DNA of 25,622 nt from Oscillospiraceae bacterium (GTDB lineage: Bacteria; Bacillota; Clostridia; Oscillospirales; Ruminococcaceae). The stretch covers positions 1 through 25,622 of the forward strand of contig JAHHUE010000016.1 of assembly GCA_020024155.1 (NCBI GenBank), given 5' to 3'. Shown one piece after another: positions 15,828 to 23,135 of the stretch (positions within the stretch are counted from its first letter, which is position 1; the number at the start of each line of letters is the position of its first letter). The translations under genes were made by a program, and so were the position numbers. The notes beneath the pieces were generated by a model. It saw only the letters and a program-made list of their open reading frames with translations, made no database searches and had not been told where the DNA came from.

Positions 15828-16625
15828 TTAAAATTCCGTTGGAACTGTTATTTCATGTCTTCTATTTGCTTTTAAAATTTCCAATTCTTTCTCAATATCA
15901 ACATCATTTTGCATTGCTGTTAAAGAAAACTGAGAAAGTGCAGTTGATGGTGTATTATTATTATCTGACAAGTGACATAAATGAAACTTTTTAACACCAC
16001 TTTTTAATATTTTAATGGCCGATAAGCTAAATTGTTTGTTACTTAAATGTCCTCTATTAGAAGATATTCTTGTTTTAAGGTAATAAGGATAATTCTCATT
16101 TTCTCTTAGCATAGATTCATCATAATTGGACTCTAATACAGCCAAATCTGTGCCAATAAATTGATTTAAAATATCTTCTGTAACACAACCCAAGTCAGTT
16201 GCCATTGTCATTTTTGTACCTTTTTTAGTATGTATATTAAAACCCATACAGGAAATAGAGTCATGTGGTGTATCAAATCCCTTAACAAAAAAATCTCCTA
16301 TATTATGTCCTGCAAAAGACATATCTTCAAGCTGAATATGTGGAGGCACAAGATTATTATTAGCAAGGTAATCCAATGTAGCAGCATTTGAATATACTGG
16401 TACATTAAGTTTTTTCAAAAACACATTTAATCCTTTTATATGGTCAGCATGTTCGTGACTTATTAAAATCCCTTGCAAATCTTTTACATCAAGACCAATT
16501 TCTTTTATAGCAGTATTTGTAATTCTTGCAGATTTACCTATATCTATAAGCATAAACTTACCATTTTCTTCTATTACGGAGCAATTTCCGCTTGAACCTG
16601 AATACAGTGAAATATACTTTGCCAT
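15828..16625 (-). CDS. walJ: MBL-fold metallohydrolase, WalJ/YycJ family
   Basis: This 265-residue metallo-beta-lactamase-fold protein carries the metal motif SHEHADH (His57, His59, Asp61, His62), with a further His at about 118 (TPHDS) and Asp at about 144 (MATDLG), so the two-metal site appears intact. In Bacillus and streptococci WalJ (YycJ) is encoded near the WalRK cell-wall two-component system and has 5'-exonuclease-like features tied to DNA repair and coordination of wall and replication. Here no walRK genes are near; the partner genes are rlmH downstream and murA upstream. The GAGGAG site lies directly after the T tract of the murA terminator, leaving no room for a separate promoter between them. 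Confidence 0.9.
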   Translation of the reverse strand: MAKYISLYSGSSGNCSVIEENGKFMLIDIGKSARITNTAIKEIGLDVKDLQGILISHEHADHIKGLNVFLKKLNVPVYSNAATLDYLANNNLVPPHIQLEDMSFAGHNIGDFFVKGFDTPHDSISCMGFNIHTKKGTKMTMATDLGCVTEDILNQFIGTDLAVLESNYDESMLRENENYPYYLKTRISSNRGHLSNKQFSLSAIKILKSGVKKFHLCHLSDNNNTPSTALSQFSLTAMQNDVDIEKELEILKANRRHEITVPTEF

Positions 16626-16636
16626 TTTCTCCTCTT

Positions 16637-16666
16637 AAAAAAAGCAAGGGCTTTACCCACCCTTGC
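16637..16666 (-). terminator. Terminator between murA and walJ
   Basis: On the minus strand GCAAGGG pairs with CCCTTGC around a nine-base loop and is followed by TTTTTTT. The T tract touches the walJ ribosome binding site (16631-16636). Confidence 0.88.
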
Positions 16667-16673
16667 CTTTATA

Positions 16674-17963
16674 TCAATATGCTTGTTTAAACTTTGTTTC
16701 CTCAGGAATAACAATTTTTTGTATATCCCCACCCAAAGCTCTTATTTTTTTAACAATATCAACATATCCTCGTTCAACATGTTTGATTTCATAAACTTCA
16801 CTTTGTCCCTTTGTACACAAAGCTGCAACTATAAGTGCTGCACCAGCACGAAGGTCTGTCGCTGTAACCGGAGCTGGTCTAAGTTTTTCAACTCCTTCAA
16901 ATACTGCAACTCTGCCCTCAACTTGAATATTTGCACCCATTTTGTTAAGTTCATCGCAATATTTAAAACGATTGTCCCAAATACCTTCTGTAATTATTGA
17001 GGTACCTTTTGCAAAGCAAAGGAGAACCCCCATAACCGGTTGCAAGTCTGTTGGAAAACCAGGATGTGGCATTGTTTTTATATTCGTGGTGTTATATATA
17101 CCACTAATACCTTTTACTCTTATAGAATCATCATATTCTTCAATTTCTGCACCAATCACACGCAATTTTGATGTTATTGGTTCAAGATGTTTTGGAATAA
17201 CATTTTTAATAAGAATATCACCGCGAGATGCAGCTGCCGCAACCATAAATGTACCGGCTTCAATTTGGTCAGGTATTATAGAATATGTGCCACCGTGCAT
17301 TTTTTTAACACCGTGAATTTTTATAACATCTGTGCCTGCCCCTCTTACATTTGCCCCCATAATATTGAGAAAGTTTGCAACATCAACTATATGTGGTTCT
17401 TTGGCAACATTTTCAAGAATTGTTGTACCTTCTGCCATAACAGCAGCAAGCATAGCATTTATTGTTGCACCAACTGAAATTGTGTCAAAGAAAACATGTG
17501 CACCAACAAGATTGTCACTTTCAACATTAACCATTGCATAGTCAAGACTATTATGTGCACCAAAGGCTGTAAAAGCTTTAAGATGTTGGTCAATTGGACG
17601 AGCACCAAGGTTGCAACCACCTGGCATAGGCACACATGCCTTGCCAAATCTTGATAACATTGAGCCAAGAAAGTAGTATGATGCTCGCATTTTTTGTCCA
17701 AGTTCCAAAGGAACTTCTATTGTATTTATTGAAGATGTATCAATTTCCAAAACGGAATTTGAAATCCATCTAACTTTTGCACCAAGCTCTTTTAAGATGT
17801 TAACTTCTGCACGGATATCGCTTATGTCTGGAACATTTTCAAGTACGCAGACATCATTAGCCAAAACTGTTGCAGGCAAAATTGCAACCGCAGCATTTTT
17901 AAATCCACTTATCGTTACTTCACCATTTAAAGGCTTGCCGCCTGAGATAACATATTTTTCCAA
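16674..17963 (-). CDS. murA: UDP-N-acetylglucosamine 1-carboxyvinyltransferase
   Basis: MurA transfers enolpyruvate from PEP to UDP-GlcNAc, the first committed step of peptidoglycan synthesis. The 429-residue protein has the paired EPT domains, the PEP/UDP-GlcNAc residues Lys22-Asn23 (GFKNAA) and the catalytic loop PGGCNLGARP with Cys117, the residue alkylated by fosfomycin; Cys rather than Asp predicts sensitivity to that drug class at target level. The start is TTG at 17963, supported by AAGGAG at proper spacing and by the conserved MEKYVISGG start. A promoter lies at 18058-18085 and a terminator follows the stop. Many Firmicutes carry a second murA, which cannot be checked here. Confidence 0.97.
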   Translation of the reverse strand: MEKYVISGGKPLNGEVTISGFKNAAVAILPATVLANDVCVLENVPDISDIRAEVNILKELGAKVRWISNSVLEIDTSSINTIEVPLELGQKMRASYYFLGSMLSRFGKACVPMPGGCNLGARPIDQHLKAFTAFGAHNSLDYAMVNVESDNLVGAHVFFDTISVGATINAMLAAVMAEGTTILENVAKEPHIVDVANFLNIMGANVRGAGTDVIKIHGVKKMHGGTYSIIPDQIEAGTFMVAAAASRGDILIKNVIPKHLEPITSKLRVIGAEIEEYDDSIRVKGISGIYNTTNIKTMPHPGFPTDLQPVMGVLLCFAKGTSIITEGIWDNRFKYCDELNKMGANIQVEGRVAVFEGVEKLRPAPVTATDLRAGAALIVAALCTKGQSEVYEIKHVERGYVDIVKKIRALGGDIQKIVIPEETKFKQAY

Positions 17964-18057
17964 ATTAAGTCTCCTTCAGAGATTAAATTTATGTATCACT
18001 AATATTTAGTATGTGAATATTTTAAAAATAAATTCTTAAATAACTGTCAACCTTTTT

Positions 18058-18085
18058 AGTATACCATTATTTTCAAAAAATTCAA
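18058..18085 (-). promoter_or_regulatory. Sigma-A promoter of murA
   Basis: TTGAAT (18080-18085), 16 bases, then TGG and TATACT (18058-18063) form an extended -10 promoter on the minus strand. The murA leader would be about 90 bases. A TTGACA at 18045-18050 has no well-spaced -10 behind it. Confidence 0.55.
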
Positions 18086-18123
18086 TACCAAAATCAGCTT
18101 AATATATCTACTCACAGCGTTTA

Positions 18124-19887
18124 TTACCAGAATCTGTAAGGGTCATAACGAGTATTACCACTTTTAATTTCAAAGTGTAAATGGTTACCTGTACTATTAC
18201 CGGTTGAGCCCATTCTTGCTATAACCTGTCCTTTTTTAACACTTTCTCCTTGAGAAACAAGAAGTGATGAACAGTGTCCATAAAGTGTCTGATAACCATT
18301 ACCATGTTCAATAATAAGATAAACACCATAACCTCTGTTTGTGTATCTTGCCGCAACAACTGTACCAGAGTCAGAAGCAACAATCGGTGTACCATAAGGA
18401 CCTGCAATATCAACACCGTTATGGGCTGGATATTGTCCTGCAAATCCACGAGAAACTCTTACGCCACCACCAGTTGGCCAACCAAATCTACCTGAACCAA
18501 TATTTTCCATAACACCTACATTTGGAACATAACGGCCAACTTCTATAATTTCTGTAACCGGTTCTTTTACAACTTCTGTGTTAATAACATTTTCGCTTTG
18601 AGCAATGCCGTCTATATAAGTTATTTCAACTGTAAGACGATTCAAACCGTTTTCACCTTTTTGAACAGTTTTAGTGTTACCAACAGTCATTTTGTTGTTG
18701 CTTCTTTGTTCGGTTTGATACTTTGTTTCAACATCTCTTATTGTTGTTAAAACTTCTTTAACTTGAAGGAACGGAACAGCTTGGCTTACCAAAACTCTGT
18801 CACCAATCCATAACCCACCGCCTTCAAGACCTGGGTTAAGATTATAAAGTTCAGCAAGTCTTAATCCATTTTTATGAGCAATTAAGGATGGTGAGTCTCC
18901 CTCTACAACTGTATACCAAACTTCGCCTGCAATAAGACCTGTTATTTTATTTGAAAGCTCATCTTCATCAACAATTGTATCAGTAAAGTAAACACCATCA
19001 ATAAGTGAAACATCTTGCAAAAATGTAACAATTTTATCTTCATTACCATTTATGTATGGAGCCATTACGCTGTCCATTGCCTGTTTAATCTTTGTTGGGT
19101 CTTTTACAGCACCATAAAATTTTCCGTCTACATAAAAACCAGTAGCTGACACGATATTTTCATCTGAAGCTTTCAATATTTTATCAGAAAGATTTCTTTC
19201 ATCAATAAGTTCTTGTTTTGATGTTGAAACCAATCTTATTGTAGGGTTAATTTTCCATTCTTGCTCATCGCTGAGAGTAACCAACTTATTTTTTATTATA
19301 TTATCAGCATTAGTTAAAATATTGTAATTATCAATACAACCTATTTCTTGTTCTCCAAGACTTATTTGTATTGCATATTTTTCATTTAAACCAATTGATA
19401 TAACTGTTACCATTATGGCAAAACAGACAATTGGCAAAATATAACTTAGAAGTATTGGCAAAAACACCTTGTGTTTTTTTATCCCTTGAGAAAGATATTC
19501 TTTTACTTCATGTTTAGCCTGAATATTTTCGTCATCTTTGGATTGCTTTATAATTTTTGCTATATTAAAAATTGAAGCTTTTATACGAGAAAGAGGAAAG
19601 CCTATATCTTCTAACATACCATCTGCAAGTTTTTTTATAAATAGTTTGATTTCTTTATAAACTCTCTTTAAGTATCTGTAAAGAGTATAACTTACATTTC
19701 TTACTTTCTTTAACACCAGCAAAACTGTAAGTTCTGCTGTATATCCTAATCTATAAAATATTGTAACAAAAAATTTATTAACGCCATCTTTTGTTACTTC
19801 ATCTTTATTATATTTTTTAAAAAGTTTAACTAGTGTTGATTTATCTTTTTTTGCCGCTTCGCTTTCATTTTTGCGCTTTATTGGCAT
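18124..19887 (-). CDS. Membrane-anchored M23 metallopeptidase with LysM and G5 domains
   Basis: This 587-residue protein is a probable peptidoglycan endopeptidase. Residues 1-140 are basic, lack a signal peptide and are presumably cytoplasmic; a single membrane segment spans about 141-166. Outside the membrane there follow a linker (170-320), a LysM wall-binding domain (about 323-368), a G5 domain (about 373-452) and a C-terminal M23 LytM-type peptidase (about 467-587). The zinc ligands and catalytic histidine are intact: His489, Asp493 (HNGVD), His538 (YGHCS) and His571 (NHLHFEI). It could cut cross-links during growth or sporulation engulfment; it is larger and differently built than SpoIIQ. 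It lies between rluA and murA with its own consensus promoter at 19944-19972. AAGGGG precedes the ATG. Confidence 0.9.
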   Translation of the reverse strand: MPIKRKNESEAAKKDKSTLVKLFKKYNKDEVTKDGVNKFFVTIFYRLGYTAELTVLLVLKKVRNVSYTLYRYLKRVYKEIKLFIKKLADGMLEDIGFPLSRIKASIFNIAKIIKQSKDDENIQAKHEVKEYLSQGIKKHKVFLPILLSYILPIVCFAIMVTVISIGLNEKYAIQISLGEQEIGCIDNYNILTNADNIIKNKLVTLSDEQEWKINPTIRLVSTSKQELIDERNLSDKILKASDENIVSATGFYVDGKFYGAVKDPTKIKQAMDSVMAPYINGNEDKIVTFLQDVSLIDGVYFTDTIVDEDELSNKITGLIAGEVWYTVVEGDSPSLIAHKNGLRLAELYNLNPGLEGGGLWIGDRVLVSQAVPFLQVKEVLTTIRDVETKYQTEQRSNNKMTVGNTKTVQKGENGLNRLTVEITYIDGIAQSENVINTEVVKEPVTEIIEVGRYVPNVGVMENIGSGRFGWPTGGGVRVSRGFAGQYPAHNGVDIAGPYGTPIVASDSGTVVAARYTNRGYGVYLIIEHGNGYQTLYGHCSSLLVSQGESVKKGQVIARMGSTGNSTGNHLHFEIKSGNTRYDPYRFW

Positions 19888-19943
19888 CAGTTCAACCCCT
19901 TTTCTTAAAATTGCGTACTATTTCATTTTAAGTACATTACACG

Positions 19944-19972
19944 ATTATACACAATTTAAGCTGTTTTTTCAA
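19944..19972 (-). promoter_or_regulatory. Sigma-A promoter of the M23 metallopeptidase gene
   Basis: TTGAAA (19967-19972), a 17-base spacer and a perfect TATAAT (19944-19949) lie about 55 bases before the start codon, so vegetative rather than sporulation-sigma expression is suggested. Confidence 0.75.
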
Positions 19973-20021
19973 GAAAAACGAAGTTATTTAAATAAATATG
20001 CAAGTATTGTTCAAATTTTAT

Positions 20022-20900
20022 CTATATTTTCCCCACAATATATTCCATATCTTCCGGAATTTGAGAATTTACGACAATATTTTTATTATTATATGGACTT
20101 ACAAATGAAACCTGTCTGCAATGCAGCGCATGTCTTTTTATATCATACATATTTCCTCCATACAAATCATCACCTGCCAAAGAATACCCAAGATAAGAAA
20201 AATGTACTCTTATTTGATGAGTTCTTCCAGTATGTAATTTTATATCAAGCAAAGAATACTTATCATTTTGTTTTACAACATCGTATTCTGTTTTTGCATA
20301 TTGTCCGTCACTTCTTACACATCTGGTAATAATAGAATCCGTTTTTCTTGCAATTGGAAGTTCTATAATTCCATGTTTATTCTGCACTTTACCATGCACA
20401 ATAGCTGTGTATATTTTATCTACACCACCTTTAAGCTTTTCCGCTGTATGTGCATCAAGAGCTATTACCACAAGACCAGATGTATTCTTATCAAGACGAT
20501 TTATTGCTCTGAATATGTGATTTTCTCCTTTGTTTTTCCAATATCCACAAAAAGCATTTGCAAGTGTATCTTTTGGATGATTAAAAGAAGGATGAACCGG
20601 CATATAATAGGGCTTATCAACAACCATACAACAAGGGTCTTGATATACAATATTTATAGGAATATCTTGTGGAATTACTGTACTTTTATCTGTATTTTCT
20701 TGACGGTCCCAAGCATTAACTGTAATTTTTTCTCCACTTTTTATTACATAATTTGTGTTTTGCTTTACCCCATCAACCAAAATTCCATCTGGCAAAAATT
20801 TAAGTTTTTTTATAAGAGCAAGACTTATCCCTTCTTTTCTCAAAAAAGTATTAAGTGTCTGCCCTTCATCTGACTTATTAACTTTAAAATTTAATATCAT
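20022..20900 (-). CDS. RluA-family pseudouridine synthase
   Basis: This 292-residue enzyme isomerises uridine to pseudouridine in rRNA or tRNA. An S4-like RNA-binding domain occupies about residues 10-62, and the catalytic domain begins at about 82. The family motif RLDKNTSG (135-142) contains the catalytic Asp137; HALHCRQVSF and LHTGRTHQIRVHF near the C-terminus are further RluA/RluD signatures. Which position it modifies cannot be told, because Firmicutes carry several paralogues (RluD, YjbO, YhcT types). The ATG lies 3 bases after the gdhA stop and has no good ribosome binding site (the nearest purine run, AAGGAA, is about 16 bases away), so translation is probably coupled to gdhA. Confidence 0.92.
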   Translation of the reverse strand: MILNFKVNKSDEGQTLNTFLRKEGISLALIKKLKFLPDGILVDGVKQNTNYVIKSGEKITVNAWDRQENTDKSTVIPQDIPINIVYQDPCCMVVDKPYYMPVHPSFNHPKDTLANAFCGYWKNKGENHIFRAINRLDKNTSGLVVIALDAHTAEKLKGGVDKIYTAIVHGKVQNKHGIIELPIARKTDSIITRCVRSDGQYAKTEYDVVKQNDKYSLLDIKLHTGRTHQIRVHFSYLGYSLAGDDLYGGNMYDIKRHALHCRQVSFVSPYNNKNIVVNSQIPEDMEYIVGKI

Positions 20901-20903
20901 AAT

Positions 20904-22253
20904 TTAATATGCTATTCCTTGTATTTTCATTGCCTCACAAACTTTTTCAAATCCTGCAATGTTTGCACCTGCAACAAGATTTTTACCATCAGAATATTTC
21001 TGGCTTGTTCTATATACTGTATCAAATATATTTTCCATAATATCTTTAAGTTTTTTATCAACTTCTTCAAAAGTCCAAGATAATCTCAAGCTATTCTGAC
21101 TCATTTCTAAACCACTTGTAGCAACTCCTCCTGCATTACTTGCTTTGCCTGGTGCATAAGCAATATCACTATTAAGAAAAACTTCTATTGCTTGTGGTGT
21201 ACTTGGCATATTTGCACCTTCTGCAACGGCAATACAACCATTTTCAACAAGTGATTTTGCTCCGTTTTCATCAAGCTCATTTTGTGTTGCACATGGCAAT
21301 GCAATATCACATTTAACTGTCCAAATTTTACTGCAATCATCGTTATATTCTGCTTTTGGATATTTTTCTATGTATTCTTTTATTCTTTCACGTTTAATTT
21401 CTTTTATTTCTTTTATTAAATCTAAATCAATACCATTTTCATCATATATATACCCTGATGAATCACTCATCGCAACAACTGTTGCACCAAGCTGTTGTGC
21501 TTTTTCTGCTGCATATACAGCAACATTACCACTTCCTGAAACGATAACTCTTTTACCATCAAAGCTTGTATTTTTTAAAGTTTTAAGCATTTTCTGTGTA
21601 AAGTAGCAAAGCCCGTATCCTGTTGCCTCTGTTCTGCCAAGTGAACCACCAAATTCCAGTGCTTTACCAGTAAGAACACCAGTAAACTCATTTGCAAGGC
21701 GTTTGTATTGACCATATAGATAGCCAACTTCTCTTTTACCTACTCCAATATCTCCGGCAGGAACATCTGTAAACTGACCTATATGACGATACAACTCTGT
21801 CATAAAGCTTTGACAAAATCTCATAATTTCCATATCACTTTTACCTTTTGGGTCAAAGTCACTGCCACCTTTACCTCCACCCATAGGTAAACCTGTAAGG
21901 GAATTTTTAAATGTCTGTTCAAAACCTAAGAATTTTATAACACTTGCATTTACTGTTGGATGAAAACGCAATCCACCTTTATATGGTCCAATTGCACTGT
22001 TAAACTGACAGCGATAACCTGTATTTACATGAACTTTACCATTGTCATCAACCCATGATACTCTAAATGTTATCATTCTTTCTGGCTCAACTATTCTTTC
22101 TAATATACCCAATTTTTCAATACTAGAATCTTTCTCCACTACTGGTTCCAATGTTTCCAACACTTCCAAAGCTGCTTGTAAAAATTCCTTTTCATATGGA
22201 TATTTTTTCTCAATTGAATTATACACTGTTTTAACATAATTATTTTTTATCAT
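20904..22253 (-). CDS. gdhA: Glutamate dehydrogenase (hexameric type, probably NADP-specific)
   Basis: This 449-residue enzyme interconverts glutamate with 2-oxoglutarate and ammonia. The length and sequence fit the small hexameric class. Substrate residues Lys92 (PYKGGLRF), Lys116 and Lys128 (GGGKGGSDFDPKG) and catalytic Asp168 (VPAGDIGVG) are present with the spacing of the Clostridium symbiosum enzyme. The Rossmann motif SGSGNVA (239-245) leads to SDSSG, a pattern shared with NADP-dependent forms, so NADP(H) use and an assimilatory role are likely but not certain. GAGGTAG precedes the ATG. It is the first gene of a two-gene unit with the RluA-family gene; the upstream promoter is not clear (a TATACT lacks a good -35). 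Confidence 0.96.
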   Translation of the reverse strand: MIKNNYVKTVYNSIEKKYPYEKEFLQAALEVLETLEPVVEKDSSIEKLGILERIVEPERMITFRVSWVDDNGKVHVNTGYRCQFNSAIGPYKGGLRFHPTVNASVIKFLGFEQTFKNSLTGLPMGGGKGGSDFDPKGKSDMEIMRFCQSFMTELYRHIGQFTDVPAGDIGVGKREVGYLYGQYKRLANEFTGVLTGKALEFGGSLGRTEATGYGLCYFTQKMLKTLKNTSFDGKRVIVSGSGNVAVYAAEKAQQLGATVVAMSDSSGYIYDENGIDLDLIKEIKEIKRERIKEYIEKYPKAEYNDDCSKIWTVKCDIALPCATQNELDENGAKSLVENGCIAVAEGANMPSTPQAIEVFLNSDIAYAPGKASNAGGVATSGLEMSQNSLRLSWTFEEVDKKLKDIMENIFDTVYRTSQKYSDGKNLVAGANIAGFEKVCEAMKIQGIAY

Positions 22254-22345
22254 TATACTACCTCATAATAAGAGTTTAAATTTTATTATAGTATATAACA
22301 AACTTAATTATTTATAAAGTTTTTTTATAAAATAATAGTTTACCA

Positions 22346-22374
22346 TTGAATATTATATTTATATGTGTTAAACT
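22346..22374 (+). promoter_or_regulatory. Promoter of the TM2-domain gene
   Basis: TTGAAT (22346-22351), 17 bases, TGT and TAAACT (22369-22374) form an extended -10 promoter about 26 bases before the start codon. Confidence 0.55.
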
Positions 22375-22400
22375 ATTTTTCTAGGATAGGAGTTGATTAT

Positions 22401-22739
22401 ATGAATTTTTGTCCAAATTGTGGCTCTAAATTAGAACCAGGTGTTTCTTACTGTCACAACTGTGGCAATAAAGTTAACACCACACAAAATGCAAACACTA
22501 ATAGCCAAAGTGGTAATAAAAGCAAGCTTGTTTCTTGTATTTTAGGCATATTCCTTGGTAGTCTCGGAATACATAATTTTTACCTTGGATATACAGGGAA
22601 AGCCGTAGCTCAGCTACTTATGTTTGTGTTTTGGCTTGGTTTTTTTAGTTTCATTTGGGGTATTATAGATACAATAAGAATTTTTATTGGCAATATTTCA
22701 ACTGATGCAGACGGAAATTATTTAGTAGACAATATTTAA
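22401..22739 (+). CDS. Zinc-ribbon and TM2-domain membrane protein
   Basis: This small protein of 112 residues begins with a zinc ribbon (CPNC at 4-7 and CHNC at 18-21), followed by a Ser/Asn/Thr-rich linker and a TM2 domain of two hydrophobic helices (about 42-62 and 70-92) joined by the conserved GIHNFYLGYTGKA turn. Such proteins are common in Firmicutes; their function is unknown. The frame is open from 22365, but the ATG at 22401 has a TAGGAG site at the right distance and begins directly at the zinc ribbon. The RNase P RNA gene starts about 12 bases after the stop on the same strand, so the two may share a transcript. Confidence 0.88.
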   Translation: MNFCPNCGSKLEPGVSYCHNCGNKVNTTQNANTNSQSGNKSKLVSCILGIFLGSLGIHNFYLGYTGKAVAQLLMFVFWLGFFSFIWGIIDTIRIFIGNISTDADGNYLVDNI

Positions 22740-22750
22740 TGTGTTAAAAT

Positions 22751-23081
22751 ATGAGTAACCCAGACGGCAGCGTGTAGTTTTCTACATGAGGAAAGTCCGG
22801 GCTTTACAGGGCAAGGGTAGCTGATAACGTCAGCCGAGGGCGACCTTAGGGAAAGTGCAACAGAAAATTACCGCCTGATATTTCAGGTAAGGATGAAAAG
22901 GTGAGGCAAGAGCTCACCAGCGTATAGGAGACTATACGGCTGTGTAAACCCTACCCAAAGCAACACCCGACAGTAAAGCATATGCGCCCTGCAGCTTTCA
23001 GGAGGTGGCTAGAGCTATAAGGCAACTTATAGTCGAGATAGATTGTCGTCTAATACAGAACCCGGCTTATGGTTTGCTCAT
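22751..23081 (+). ncRNA. rnpB: RNase P RNA (M1 RNA)
   Basis: The catalytic RNA of RNase P removes 5' leaders from tRNA precursors such as those of the tRNA cluster at 25263-25505. The universally conserved 5' segment GAGGAAAGTCCGG (22788-22800) and 3' segment ACAGAACCCGGCTTA (23055-23069) are present and form the P2/P4 pairings. The ends TGAGTAACC and GGTTTGCTCA can pair to form P1, which sets the limits at about 22752 and 23080. ACAGAAAATTACCGCC and GGTGAGGCAAGAGCTCACC in the middle match the specificity-domain pattern of ancestral type A RNAs; the class call is by eye. A strong terminator follows at 23098. No separate promoter with good spacing is seen, so it may be processed from the TM2 transcript. 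Confidence 0.97.
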
Positions 23082-23097
23082 TTTTTATAAAAACAAC

Positions 23098-23129
23098 AGG
23101 CAGTCAGCTTTTGCTGGCTGCCTTTTTTT
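23098..23129 (+). terminator. Terminator after rnpB
   Basis: AGGCAGTCAGC pairs with GCTGGCTGCCT (one G-T pair) around TTTT and is followed by seven T. It lies in the gap between rnpB and the convergent SleC-like gene; an AT-rich stretch on the other side may let it work for that gene too. Confidence 0.93.
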
Positions 23130-23135
23130 GTATTT

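Noticed and set aside
20268..20873. A 201-codon plus-strand frame opposite the RluA-family gene.
   Set aside because: Composition (Phe, Cys, Tyr, Ile) is that of an antisense frame; the opposite strand carries the complete pseudouridine synthase motifs.
22254..22345. A promoter for gdhA around the minus-strand TATACT/TATAAT sequences.
   Set aside because: Several -10-like boxes overlap in AT-rich DNA but none has a -35 at proper spacing, so no site could be chosen.
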